DNA of 64,000 bases from positions 186,001 through 250,000 of the forward strand of contig DASZJG010000089.1 in NCBI GenBank assembly GCA_035948315.1, written 5' to 3'. The translations under genes and the position numbers were made by a program. Positions 49,391 through 57,258 of the stretch are shown here, piece by piece. The stretch comes from CAJCJE01 sp035948315 (GTDB taxonomy: Bacteria; Actinomycetota; Actinomycetes; Mycobacteriales; Pseudonocardiaceae). The notes beneath the pieces are model-generated. The model made no database searches. It had not been told where the DNA came from and saw only the letters and a list, made by a program, of their open reading frames with translations. The first letter of the stretch is position 1. Each line of letters starts with the position of its first letter.

Positions 49391-49420
49391 TTTGTGCATG
49401 TCTTCACAAATGGCTACCGT
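49391..49420 (+). promoter_or_regulatory. Rex operator on the rex-hem promoter
   Basis: TTGTGCATGTCTTCACAA (49392-49409) matches the Streptomyces Rex operator pattern TTGTGAACGCGTTCACAA in both outer arms (TTGTG and TTCACAA). A -35 (TTGTGC, 49392-49397) and a -10 (TACCGT, 49415-49420) are 17 bp apart, so the operator covers the promoter. This predicts NADH-relieved repression of rex and the hem genes. Confidence 0.85.
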
Positions 49421-49560
49421 GTTGATGTCACGCCGTCGGCGTTCCGGTCAGCCTTGATTCATCCTCCGGTCTGTTGCGGTGTTGGTGGCCGATGCTGGAT
49501 GACAGGTGGACGGCACTGGCAACCTGGGCAGAGGGTGCGCAAACAGCGAGGAGCAGCGGC

Positions 49561-50508
49561 GTGGCGGTGCAGCGAGGCCGGGGACGTGGGGAAACGCCCA
49601 GTCGTCCGGCCGAAGCGGTCACCGAGCCGATATCTGCGGTCGACCTCGACGGGGAGCCCGTGCGCGATCGTGCGCGAGCCATTCCCGAGGCCGCCGTGGC
49701 ACGGCTCGCGGTCTATCTCCGGGTACTTTCGGGACTCGCCGAACAAGGCGTCGGCACCATCTCCAGCGAGGAGCTGTCCTCGGCCGCCGGGGTCAACTCG
49801 GCGAAGCTGCGCAAGGACCTCTCCTACGTCGGCTCGTACGGCACCCGGGGCGTCGGCTACGAGGTCGCGGTGCTCATCGAGGAGATCGAACGCGTCCTCG
49901 GACTGACCCGCAAACATAGTGTCGCGGTGGTGGGGATAGGTAATCTTGGTCACGCACTGGCCAACTACGCGGGCTTCCGCAGCAGGGGCTTCCCGGTGTC
50001 GGCGCTGTTCGACGTCGAGGAGGACCTGATTGGTGTGCCAGTTGGGGGAATCCCGGTAGACCATATCGACGACATCGGGCGCATCTGTGCGGAGCGCGAG
50101 GTGTCCATCGGCGTCGTCGCGACCCCTCCGCCGGCCGCCCAGATGGTTTGTGACCGTTTGGTATCTGCGGGCGTCCGATGCATTCTTAATTTCGCACCCG
50201 TTGTTCTGCAGGTGCCCGACGATGTTGAGGTTCGCAAGGTCGATCTCGCGGTCGAGATGCAGATCTTGTCCTTCCACGTCGCGCGCCGGGCAGACGAGGC
50301 TGCCGAGGACGCCGCAGCGGCGTCCGGAGCAACCCCGGACGGTGCCCTGCCGACGCAGGCAACCCGCAGGGGTGGTGCGCACCGGGCCGATCGAGTCGCC
50401 GAACGGACCCGGGACAGAGACAGTGACAGGTCAGTGGACGGCGCGTCGGACAGCCCGGTGAACGGGTCCGACGCGACTGGGGTGAACGGGATGGTGATCC
50501 GCCGATGA
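49561..50508 (+). CDS. rex: redox-sensing transcriptional repressor
   Basis: The 315-residue protein has the N-terminal winged helix (AVARLAVYLRVLSGLAEQGV, SEELSSAAGVNSAKLRKDLS, YVGSYGTRGVGYEV) and a Rossmann domain for NAD(H) (VAVVGIGNLGHALANYAGF). The C-terminal helix after ILSFHVARRA is extended by about 70 low-complexity residues. Rex leaves DNA when NADH/NAD+ rises. GTG 49561 is set by GAGGAG (49548-49553). Its own operator is upstream, and hemA follows with an ATGA overlap. Confidence 0.95.
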   Translation: MAVQRGRGRGETPSRPAEAVTEPISAVDLDGEPVRDRARAIPEAAVARLAVYLRVLSGLAEQGVGTISSEELSSAAGVNSAKLRKDLSYVGSYGTRGVGYEVAVLIEEIERVLGLTRKHSVAVVGIGNLGHALANYAGFRSRGFPVSALFDVEEDLIGVPVGGIPVDHIDDIGRICAEREVSIGVVATPPPAAQMVCDRLVSAGVRCILNFAPVVLQVPDDVEVRKVDLAVEMQILSFHVARRADEAAEDAAAASGATPDGALPTQATRRGGAHRADRVAERTRDRDSDRSVDGASDSPVNGSDATGVNGMVIRR

Positions 50509-51911
50509 ACGTGCTCGTCGTCGGTATGTCGCACCGCAGTGCGGGGGTGCGCGACCTCGAGCGCGCCAGCGTGTCCACCTCGGACACCGCCAAGGTTCTG
50601 CACGAACTGCTCGGCTGCGCCCACGTCAGCGAGGTGCTGCTGCTCTCCACCTGCAACCGGGTGGAGGTCTACGCGGTCGTCGAGACCTTCCACGGCGGCC
50701 TGGCCGACCTCTCCACGGTGCTGGCCCGCCAGTCCGGCGAGGACACCGTGGCGCTGTGCGAGAAGCTCTACGTGCACTACGCGGCCGCCGCCGTCGAACA
50801 CCTGTTCTCGGTGGCTGCCGGGATGGACTCGATGGTCGTCGGCGAGCCGCAGATCCTCGGCCAGCTGCGCGGCGCGTACGCCGCCGCCGACGCGGCCGGG
50901 ACCGTTGGGCGGACCCTGCACGAACTGATCCAGTACGCGCTGCGGGTCGGCAAGCGGGTGCACTCCGAAACCGACATCGACGCGGCGGGCGCCTCGGTCG
51001 TCGCCGAGGCTCTGCACGACGCGGAACGCGTGCTCGGCGGCCTCACCGGTCGTCGCGCCGTGGTCGTCGGCGCCGGCTCGATGGGCGGCCTGGCCGCCGC
51101 GTCGCTGCGCCGGGCCGGCATCGGCGAGGTGGTGATCGCCAACCGCACCGAGGCCAACGGCACTCGGCTCGCCGCGTCGCTGTCCGACGAGGGCGTGCCG
51201 GCGCGGGCCACCGGACTGGACGAACTGGCCGCGCACGTCACCGACACGGACCTGCTGCTCGCCTGCACCGGCTCGATGGACGTGGTCGTGCGCGCCGAGA
51301 CCGTGGCGCGGGGCCTGGCCGGGCGTGCCGCGAGTCGTCCGCTGGTGGTGTGCGACCTCGGTCTCCCCCGGGACGTGGACTCGGCCGTCGCCGACCTGTC
51401 CGGGGTCACCGTCGTCGACCTGGAGACGCTGCGCGAGCGGCTCGCCGACGCCCCTGCCGGCCGGACCACCGGCCGGGCCGGCGCGATCCTGGCCGAGGAG
51501 GTGCGCGGTTACCTGGCCGCACAGCGCTCCGCCGAGGTCACGCCCACGGTCACCGCGCTGCGCAGGCGCGCCGCCGAGGTGGTCGACGCCGAACTGCTCC
51601 GGCTCGACTCCCGGCTCCCCGAACTCGACGACGCGGTCCGTGGCGAACTCGCCAAGACCGTGCGCCGCGTGGTGGACAAGCTGCTGCACACGCCGACCGT
51701 GCGGGTCAAGCAGCTCGCCTCCGCCCCCGGCGGCGCCAGCTACGCCGACGCCCTGCGCGAACTGTTCGAACTCGACCCGAAGGCCGCCGCCGTGGTGAGC
51801 GCGGCAGCCGCGATCGACGGCCAGCAGGCGGCCGCGCACGACGGGCTCAGCCTGGACGGCGCGAGCCTCGCGGCCAACCTGGCCAAGCTCGATGGAGAGG
51901 CATCAGCGTGA
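50505..51911 (+). CDS. hemA: glutamyl-tRNA reductase
   Basis: The 468-residue enzyme has the catalytic cysteine in VLLLSTCNRVEVY (Cys50), the GMDSMVVGEPQILGQLRGAY signature, the NADPH site VVVGAGSMGGLAA and the helical dimerisation domain at the C-terminus. It reduces Glu-tRNA to glutamate-1-semialdehyde, the first step of C5 heme biosynthesis. Start overlaps the rex stop and its stop overlaps hemC (GTGA), so translation is coupled. HemL is not next to it. Confidence 0.97.
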   Translation: MNVLVVGMSHRSAGVRDLERASVSTSDTAKVLHELLGCAHVSEVLLLSTCNRVEVYAVVETFHGGLADLSTVLARQSGEDTVALCEKLYVHYAAAAVEHLFSVAAGMDSMVVGEPQILGQLRGAYAAADAAGTVGRTLHELIQYALRVGKRVHSETDIDAAGASVVAEALHDAERVLGGLTGRRAVVVGAGSMGGLAAASLRRAGIGEVVIANRTEANGTRLAASLSDEGVPARATGLDELAAHVTDTDLLLACTGSMDVVVRAETVARGLAGRAASRPLVVCDLGLPRDVDSAVADLSGVTVVDLETLRERLADAPAGRTTGRAGAILAEEVRGYLAAQRSAEVTPTVTALRRRAAEVVDAELLRLDSRLPELDDAVRGELAKTVRRVVDKLLHTPTVRVKQLASAPGGASYADALRELFELDPKAAAVVSAAAAIDGQQAAAHDGLSLDGASLAANLAKLDGEASA

Positions 51912-52909
51912 CACAAGCCCAACGTGGCGAGGAGGCGGACATGCCCCCTGGCCGGACCCTGGTCGGTCGGACGCTGCGGATCGGCACCCGGGGCAGCACC
52001 CTCGCCCTGGCGCAGACCCGGATGATGGCCGACCGGCTGGAGGCCGCGGGCGCCGACGTGGAGATCGTCACGGTGTCCACCATCGGCGACCGCTCCAGCG
52101 CGCCCGTCGCCGAACTCGGCGTCGGCGTGTTCACCTCCGCGCTGCGCGACGCGCTCGCCGCCGGCGAGGTCGACATCGCCGTGCACTCGTACAAGGACCT
52201 GCCCACCGCGCCCGACCCGCGTCTGGTGCTGGCCGCCGTGCCCGAGCGGGAGGACCCCCGGGACGTGCTGATCGCCCGTGACGGCCTCACCCTCGGTGAG
52301 CTGCCGGCCGGTTCGCGCGTCGGCACCGGCGCCGCTCGGCGGGCCGCGCAGTTGGCCGCGCTGGGTCTCGGTTTGGAAATCGTGCCGATTCGAGGCAATG
52401 TAGACACCCGGATTCGCAAGGTGACCTCCGGCGAGCTCGACGCGGTCGTGGTGGCCAAGGCCGGCGTGTCTCGGCTCGGGCGGACCGCGGAGATCACCGA
52501 GGTGCTCGACCCGATCCAGATGCTGCCCGCCCCGGCCCAGGGCGCGCTCGCGCTGGAGTGCCGGGTGTCCGACATGGACGTCGAACACCTGCTCGGGTCC
52601 ACCCTGGATGACGAGGAAACGAGGGCCGCGGTGACCGCGGAACGAGCGATGCTTGCCGCGCTCGAAGCCGGTTGCAGCGCGCCAGTTGGAGCATTGGCGG
52701 AAGTCGTGGAGGATGTGATGGCCGACGGCGCGGGTGGAGAGCGGATCGTTCTCCGACTGTCGCTGCGTGGCGTCGCCGCCACCCCGCAGAACGAGATCCT
52801 CCGTGCTTCCGCCGTATCTGACCTGACCAACGCAGACGAACTCGGCCGCACACTGGCCGCCGAACTGCTCGATCTCGGGGCCGCAGTGCTGTCCGGCCCG
52901 GAGGCATAG
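51908..52909 (+). CDS. hemC: porphobilinogen deaminase
   Basis: The 333-residue protein contains LRIGTRGSTLALAQTRMMAD, VHSYKDLPTAPD, the dipyrromethane contact region VGTGAARRAAQL, IRGNVDTRIRKV and the cofactor-bearing cysteine in LEAGCSAPVGAL. It polymerises four porphobilinogens to hydroxymethylbilane. GTG 51908 overlaps the hemA stop. MPPGRTLVG-type N-terminal residues precede the domain by about 20 residues, so a later start is possible. Confidence 0.96.
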   Translation: MTQAQRGEEADMPPGRTLVGRTLRIGTRGSTLALAQTRMMADRLEAAGADVEIVTVSTIGDRSSAPVAELGVGVFTSALRDALAAGEVDIAVHSYKDLPTAPDPRLVLAAVPEREDPRDVLIARDGLTLGELPAGSRVGTGAARRAAQLAALGLGLEIVPIRGNVDTRIRKVTSGELDAVVVAKAGVSRLGRTAEITEVLDPIQMLPAPAQGALALECRVSDMDVEHLLGSTLDDEETRAAVTAERAMLAALEAGCSAPVGALAEVVEDVMADGAGGERIVLRLSLRGVAATPQNEILRASAVSDLTNADELGRTLAAELLDLGAAVLSGPEA

Positions 52910-52913
52910 TTTG

Positions 52914-54458
52914 ATGGAGAGTGCCCAGATGACCCGCGCACGTAAAGCCCCCGGGCGTATCGCTTTTGTGGGCTCCGGCCCCGGCGACACCGGGTTGCTC
53001 ACCGTTCGGGCCAACGAGTTGATCACACGTGCCGAACTCGTGGTGACCGATCCAGACGTCCCGTCCGCCGTTCTCGCGCTCATCGGCGAGGAGGTGGAAC
53101 TGCGTCCCGCCGTCGGCGATCCGGCCGACGTGGCGAAAGACCTGGTGAACGAGGCCAAGGCCGGCAGGTCCGTGGTGCGGCTGGTGGCGGGCGACCCGCT
53201 CACGCTGGACGCGGTCGTCCGTGAGGCCCAGGCCGTCGCCAAGACCACCATCGCCTTCGACGTCGTGCCCGGCGTGCCCGCCGGCACCGCGGTGCCGGCC
53301 TACGCGGGTGTCGCGCTCGGCGCGGTGCACACCGAGGTCGACGTGCGTGGCGAGATCGACTGGGCCGGCCTGGCCGCCGCCCCCGGCACCCTCGTCCTGC
53401 ATGCCACCGGCGGCCACCTGGCCGAGGCCGCGTCCTGCCTGGTCGAGAACGGCATGGCGTCGGCGACCGCGGTCGCGGTGACCGCGGACGGCACCGGCAA
53501 CGGCCAGCGCACCGTCGACACCACCCTCGCCTCGCTCGCCGCCGACGCGGGCGAGTTGGTCGGGAACCTGATCGTCACGGTCGGCGCCGCGGCCGGGAAC
53601 CGGTCGAAGCTGTCCTGGTGGGAGTCGCGCGCGCTGTACGGCTGGAAGGTCCTGGTGCCCAGGACCAAGGACCAGGCGTACGAGATGAGCGTGAAGCTGC
53701 GCTCGCACGGCGCCATCCCGGTCGAGGTGCCGACCATCTCGGTCGAGCCGCCGCGCAGCCCCGCCCAGATGGAGCGCTCGGTCAAGGGCCTCGTCGACGG
53801 CCGCTACCAGTGGGTCGTGTTCACCTCGACGAACGCTGTTCGCGCGGTCTGGGAGAAGTTCCGCGAGTTCGGCCTGGACGCGCGGGCGTTCTCCGGCGTG
53901 AAGATCGCCTGCGTCGGTGAGTCGACCGCGGCCAAGGTGCGCTCGTTCGGCATCATCCCCGAGCTGGTGCCCTCCGGCGAGCAGTCCAGCGAGGGCCTGC
54001 TCGCGGACTTCCCGCCGCACGACGACATCCTGGACCCGGTGGACCGCGTGCTGCTGCCGAGGGCCGACATCGCCACCGAGACGTTGGCCGCCGGCCTGCG
54101 CGACCGCGGCTGGGAGATCGACGACGTGACCGCGTACCGGACCGTGCGCGCGGCGCCGCCGCCCGCGGACACCCGCGAGATGATCAAGTCCGGCGGGTTC
54201 GACGCGGTGTGCTTCACCTCGTCGTCGACCGTGCGGAACCTGGTCGGCATCGCGGGCAAGCCGCACACGAGGACGCTGGTCGCGTGCATCGGCCCGAAGA
54301 CCGCGGAGACCGCGCACGAGTTCGGCCTGCGGGTCGACGTGCAGCCGGAGGACGCGTCCGTGCCGAGCCTGGTCGACGCGCTCGCCGCGCACGCGGCGCG
54401 GTTGCGTGCCGAGGGTGCGCTGCCGCCCCCGCGCAAGACCAAGCGCGCCCGCCGCTGA
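52914..54458 (+). CDS. hemD: uroporphyrinogen-III synthase fused to a SUMT-like methyltransferase domain
   Basis: The 514-residue protein has an N-terminal tetrapyrrole-methylase-type domain (about 12-240: GRIAFVGSGPGDTGLLTVRA, RLVAGDPLTLDAVVREAQAV, VVPGVPAGTAVPAYAG). A C-terminal HemD domain follows (about 245-500: LVPRTKDQAYEMSVKLRSHG, VVFTSTNAVRAVWEKF, CVGESTAAKVRSFGI, CFTSSSTVRNLVG). The methylase part lacks the canonical GGDPFxFGRG motif, so its activity is uncertain. HemD cyclises hydroxymethylbilane. ATG 52914 follows GGAGG (52900-52904) at 9 nt. It is last in the rex-hemACD unit. Confidence 0.93.
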   Translation: MESAQMTRARKAPGRIAFVGSGPGDTGLLTVRANELITRAELVVTDPDVPSAVLALIGEEVELRPAVGDPADVAKDLVNEAKAGRSVVRLVAGDPLTLDAVVREAQAVAKTTIAFDVVPGVPAGTAVPAYAGVALGAVHTEVDVRGEIDWAGLAAAPGTLVLHATGGHLAEAASCLVENGMASATAVAVTADGTGNGQRTVDTTLASLAADAGELVGNLIVTVGAAAGNRSKLSWWESRALYGWKVLVPRTKDQAYEMSVKLRSHGAIPVEVPTISVEPPRSPAQMERSVKGLVDGRYQWVVFTSTNAVRAVWEKFREFGLDARAFSGVKIACVGESTAAKVRSFGIIPELVPSGEQSSEGLLADFPPHDDILDPVDRVLLPRADIATETLAAGLRDRGWEIDDVTAYRTVRAAPPPADTREMIKSGGFDAVCFTSSSTVRNLVGIAGKPHTRTLVACIGPKTAETAHEFGLRVDVQPEDASVPSLVDALAAHAARLRAEGALPPPRKTKRARR

Positions 54459-54488
54459 GCGGTTCTCGTCGCGGTTGCTTCGTTGCGG

Positions 54489-54552
54489 TTGCCCACAGCG
54501 CTGTGCGTTGTCCACAGCTGCGAGTTGTCCACAGGCGCGAAAGTTGTCCACA
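54489..54552 (+). repeat. array of four DnaA-box-like motifs between hemD and hemB
   Basis: TTGCCCACA (54489-54497), then exact TTGTCCACA at 54508-54516, 54525-54533 and 54544-54552. All are on the + strand with starts 19, 17 and 19 nt apart. The last box lies in the loop of a 12-bp hairpin. Confidence 0.6.
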
Positions 54553-54572
54553 ACGGCCGGCTTTCGCGCCTG
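54532..54572 (+). terminator. hairpin after hemD, loop holds a DnaA-box motif
   Basis: CAGGCGCGAAAG (54532-54543) pairs perfectly with CTTTCGCGCCTG (54561-54572). The 17-nt loop contains TTGTCCACA. It could end the rex-hemACD transcript. Confidence 0.65.
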
Positions 54573-54644
54573 CTCGGTTTCCCGAAGTGATTAGTGTCCG
54601 TTACTAGGCTTCGGCCGGGGCCCGCCCCCCGGGTGGGCGGGGGC

Positions 54645-54650
54645 TAGCCT
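54645..54650 (+). promoter_or_regulatory. -10 box of hemB
   Basis: TAGCCT follows a GC-rich hairpin (CCCGCCC/GGGCGGG, 54621-54641). The AAGGAGG ribosome site (54693-54699) lies about 43 nt downstream. This supports separate hemB transcription. Confidence 0.4.
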
Positions 54651-54704
54651 GGTTGGGGTGAATGGTTTTCGGGTTTGCCGGAAGCCTTGGTGAAGGAGGT
54701 TGTG

Positions 54705-55682
54705 GTGTTTCCGACTCATCGGCCGCGCCGGTTGCGTACCACGGCGGCGGTTCGGCGACTGGTCAGCGAAACCACGATCCGGCCGCGCCAGCTGGTGCTG
54801 CCCATGTTCATCAAGGAAGGGCTGACCGAGCCGATCCCGATCGAGTCGATGCCGGGCGTGCTCCAGCACACCCGCGACTCGCTGCGCAAGGCCGCCGTCG
54901 AGGCGGTGCAGGCGGGCGTTGGCGCGCTGATGATCTACGGCGTGCCGAAGACGCGGGACGCGGTCGGCTCCGGCGCGATCGACCCGAACGGCGTGCTCAA
55001 CGTGGCACTGCGCGACCTGCGCGCCGAACTCGGCGACGACACCGTGCTGATGGCCGACACCTGCCTTGACGAGTTCACCGATCACGGCCACTGCGGCGTG
55101 CTGACCGCGGACGGCCGGGTGGACAACGACAAAACCCTTGTGGCGTATGCGGAAATGGCGATCGCGCAGGTCGAGGCGGGCGCGCACTGGCTGGGGCCGA
55201 GCGGCATGATGGACGGCCAGATCGGCGCCATCCGCGCCGCGCTGGACGATGCCGGCCACACCGACGCGGGCATCCTGGCCTACTCGGCGAAGTACGCGAG
55301 TGCGTTCTTCGGCCCGTTCCGCGACGCGGTCGAGTCCGCGTTGCAGGGCGACCGCAAGACCTACCAGCAGGACCCGGCGAACCTGACCGAGGCGCTCCGC
55401 GAGGTCGAGCTGGATCTTGACGAGGGGGCCGACGCGGTGATGGTCAAGCCCGCGCTCGCCTATCTGGACGTGGTGCGCGCGGTCGCCGAGATGAGCCCGG
55501 TTCCGGTTGCCGCGTACCAGGTTTCCGGTGAGTACGCGATGGTCGAGGCGGCCGCCGCACGCGGTTGGCTGGACCGCGACCGTTCGATCATGGAGACACT
55601 GACCGCGATCCGGCGGGCCGGCGCGGACATCATCCTGACCTACTGGGCGACCGAGGTCGCGGGCTGGTTGGCCAACCAGTAG
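54705..55682 (+). CDS. hemB: delta-aminolevulinic acid dehydratase
   Basis: The 325-residue enzyme has both active-site lysines (YSAKYASAFFGPFRDA and VMVKPALAYLDVV). The metal loop reads ADTCLDEFTDHGHCG, with Cys at the first and last Zn positions but Asp in place of the middle Cys of the classical CxC zinc site, a hybrid often seen in actinobacteria. It condenses two 5-aminolevulinates to porphobilinogen. GTG 54705 is chosen as AGGAGG (54694-54699) lies 5 nt before it. GTG 54702 is too close. Confidence 0.96.
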   Translation: MFPTHRPRRLRTTAAVRRLVSETTIRPRQLVLPMFIKEGLTEPIPIESMPGVLQHTRDSLRKAAVEAVQAGVGALMIYGVPKTRDAVGSGAIDPNGVLNVALRDLRAELGDDTVLMADTCLDEFTDHGHCGVLTADGRVDNDKTLVAYAEMAIAQVEAGAHWLGPSGMMDGQIGAIRAALDDAGHTDAGILAYSAKYASAFFGPFRDAVESALQGDRKTYQQDPANLTEALREVELDLDEGADAVMVKPALAYLDVVRAVAEMSPVPVAAYQVSGEYAMVEAAAARGWLDRDRSIMETLTAIRRAGADIILTYWATEVAGWLANQ

Positions 55683-55759
55683 TCCGGAGGTAAATTTCGG
55701 GCCGCAGCTGGGGAATTCACCTGCGCGGACGGGCTTTCTCTGGCTACTTTTGTCCGACC

Positions 55760-56293
55760 ATGCCCGAACGACCTGGCCACTTCCCCATGCGTCGGTCGGT
55801 GGGCGAATCCGCCTACCGGTCGGTTGGGCGACGCCCGCGTGCGGTCCGGGTGGCGAGCGGACTGTGGTATCTCGCGGTCGCCAGCGGGGTGATCGGCGAG
55901 AGCATCGGCCTGTTTCTGGCCCGGCGGATCATGCACCAGGCGATCATGTTCGCCGATCCGGGTGATTCGCAGAACACGGTGCTGCCGCCCGTGTTCGCCG
56001 GGCCGAGCGTGGCGAGCGCCCTGTTCGACCTGGTGCTGTTCGTGGTGACGCTGGCCGTCGTGTTCGCGTTCCGGGACGGCGCGCACTGGTCGCGGGCGAC
56101 GCTCGCCGCACTGGGCGCGCTGGCGGTGCTGGACCGGTTGTGTCTTACCGGCTTCTACGCCGCGCTCTACCTGGCGATCGGGCCGGGCGGACGGCTGGAT
56201 CTGGCGTTCGCCGCGGTCAGTGTCGCCGCCGTGGTGGCGGCGATTCCGGTGATGTACAGCGCGGCAACGAGCCGGTACCTGCGCGGTGGCTGA
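55760..56293 (+). CDS. hypothetical four-helix membrane protein
   Basis: I do not recognise this 177-residue protein. After a basic N-terminus (about 1-30) there are four hydrophobic segments (LWYLAVASGVIGESIGLFLA, ALFDLVLFVVTLAVVFAF, ATLAALGALAVLDRLCLTGF, LAFAAVSVAAVVAAIPVMYS). No charged residues suggest a transport path. It follows hemB by 77 bp and precedes three more small membrane proteins read in the same direction, as in the mycobacterial region after hemB. Confidence 0.65.
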   Translation: MPERPGHFPMRRSVGESAYRSVGRRPRAVRVASGLWYLAVASGVIGESIGLFLARRIMHQAIMFADPGDSQNTVLPPVFAGPSVASALFDLVLFVVTLAVVFAFRDGAHWSRATLAALGALAVLDRLCLTGFYAALYLAIGPGGRLDLAFAAVSVAAVVAAIPVMYSAATSRYLRGG

Positions 56294-56338
56294 CCCCTGG
56301 TGGACAGCCCGATCGGCGGCGGCATACCGTCACCGATC

Positions 56339-56824
56339 GTGAGTAAGCAGCGGAAACCGGAACCGGCCCCGGCCGCGCCGGAGCAGCCGGCGGCATTGCG
56401 CCCGCCGGCCTCGGTGCAGGTGGCGTTCTGGATCTGGATCGCCAGTGCCGTGCTGAGCCTGGTGTTCGCGGTGATCACCCCGAACCAGAAGTCGGCGATC
56501 GTCGACGCGCTGACCAAGGCGAAGCCGGCGAACATCGCGCCGAACCAGTACGAGCAGTACGCGAACGTCCTGATCATCACGACGATCGTGTCGCTCGTGC
56601 TGTTCGCTGGGCTCTACGTGTTCTTCGCGTACAAGGTCCGGTCCGGGCGGAACTGGGCGCGGATGACGCTGACCGTACTGATGATCATCGGTGTCGCCTA
56701 CGACGCCTACAGCGGCACGCTGCTCTCCAGCGGGATCGGGCTGCTGATCAGCGCGTTCGCGGTGATCCTGGTGTACCTGCCCTCGGCGAACGCCTACTTC
56801 GCCGCGCGCAGGCGCCTGAGGTGA
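56339..56824 (+). CDS. hypothetical membrane protein with proline-rich N-terminus
   Basis: This 161-residue protein has a cytoplasmic Pro/Ala-rich start (KQRKPEPAPAAPEQPAALRP) and four hydrophobic helices (VAFWIWIASAVLSLVFAVIT, IITTIVSLVLFAGLYVFFAY, MTLTVLMIIGVAYDAYSG, SGIGLLISAFAVILVYLPSA), ending FAARRRLR. GTG 56339 is favoured over 56300 because TACCGT (56325-56330) lies eight bases upstream. Function is unknown. Its stop overlaps the GTG of the following gene. Confidence 0.7.
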   Translation: MSKQRKPEPAPAAPEQPAALRPPASVQVAFWIWIASAVLSLVFAVITPNQKSAIVDALTKAKPANIAPNQYEQYANVLIITTIVSLVLFAGLYVFFAYKVRSGRNWARMTLTVLMIIGVAYDAYSGTLLSSGIGLLISAFAVILVYLPSANAYFAARRRLR

Positions 56825-57258
56825 GATACGCCGAGGCGGGATCGTCCTGGTGGCCGGTGCTCTGGGGACCGATCTTCGCCCTGGTCGGCGCGGGGGTCGA
56901 GGCGACGACCGGGCCGGTGCACGCGATTGCCTGGACCGTGGTCGGGCTCGGCCTCGCGGTCGTCGCGGTCGTGTGGGTGCAGGCGCGGCGCAAGATCTGT
57001 TCGGTGCAGCTCACCGGGGACACCCTGCACCAGGGCCGCGAGGAGCTGCCGGTCGAGCGGATCGCCGAGGTCGAGGACGTCGGGCCGCCGTTGGGCGCGC
57101 GGGTGCTCGGCGGCGGGTGGACCGTGCCGAAGCGCTTCACCGAGGTACCACTGCGGTTGCGCGACGGTTCGGTGGTACTGGCCTGGGCGAAGAACCCGGA
57201 CGCGCTGCGGGCCGCGCTGCGCCCTTTGGTCGAGCCGTGGGAGGCTGACAAACCGTGA
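56821..57258 (+). CDS. small membrane protein with DUF3093/PH-like domain
   Basis: The 145-residue protein has two membrane helices close together (VLWGPIFALVGAGVEATTGP, AIAWTVVGLGLAVVAVVWVQ). A cytoplasmic beta-rich domain follows (VQLTGDTLHQGREELPVERI, PLRLRDGSVVLAWAKN) with a final helix, resembling DUF3093 or bacterial PH-like proteins. The assignment is moderate. Start and stop both overlap neighbours (GTGA, 56821 and 57255), so it is one operon with them. Confidence 0.7.
   Translation: MRYAEAGSSWWPVLWGPIFALVGAGVEATTGPVHAIAWTVVGLGLAVVAVVWVQARRKICSVQLTGDTLHQGREELPVERIAEVEDVGPPLGARVLGGGWTVPKRFTEVPLRLRDGSVVLAWAKNPDALRAALRPLVEPWEADKP

Noticed and set aside
54489..54552. Chromosomal replication origin
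   Set aside because: Only four boxes, no AT-rich unwinding region, and no dnaA, dnaN or gyrase genes nearby.
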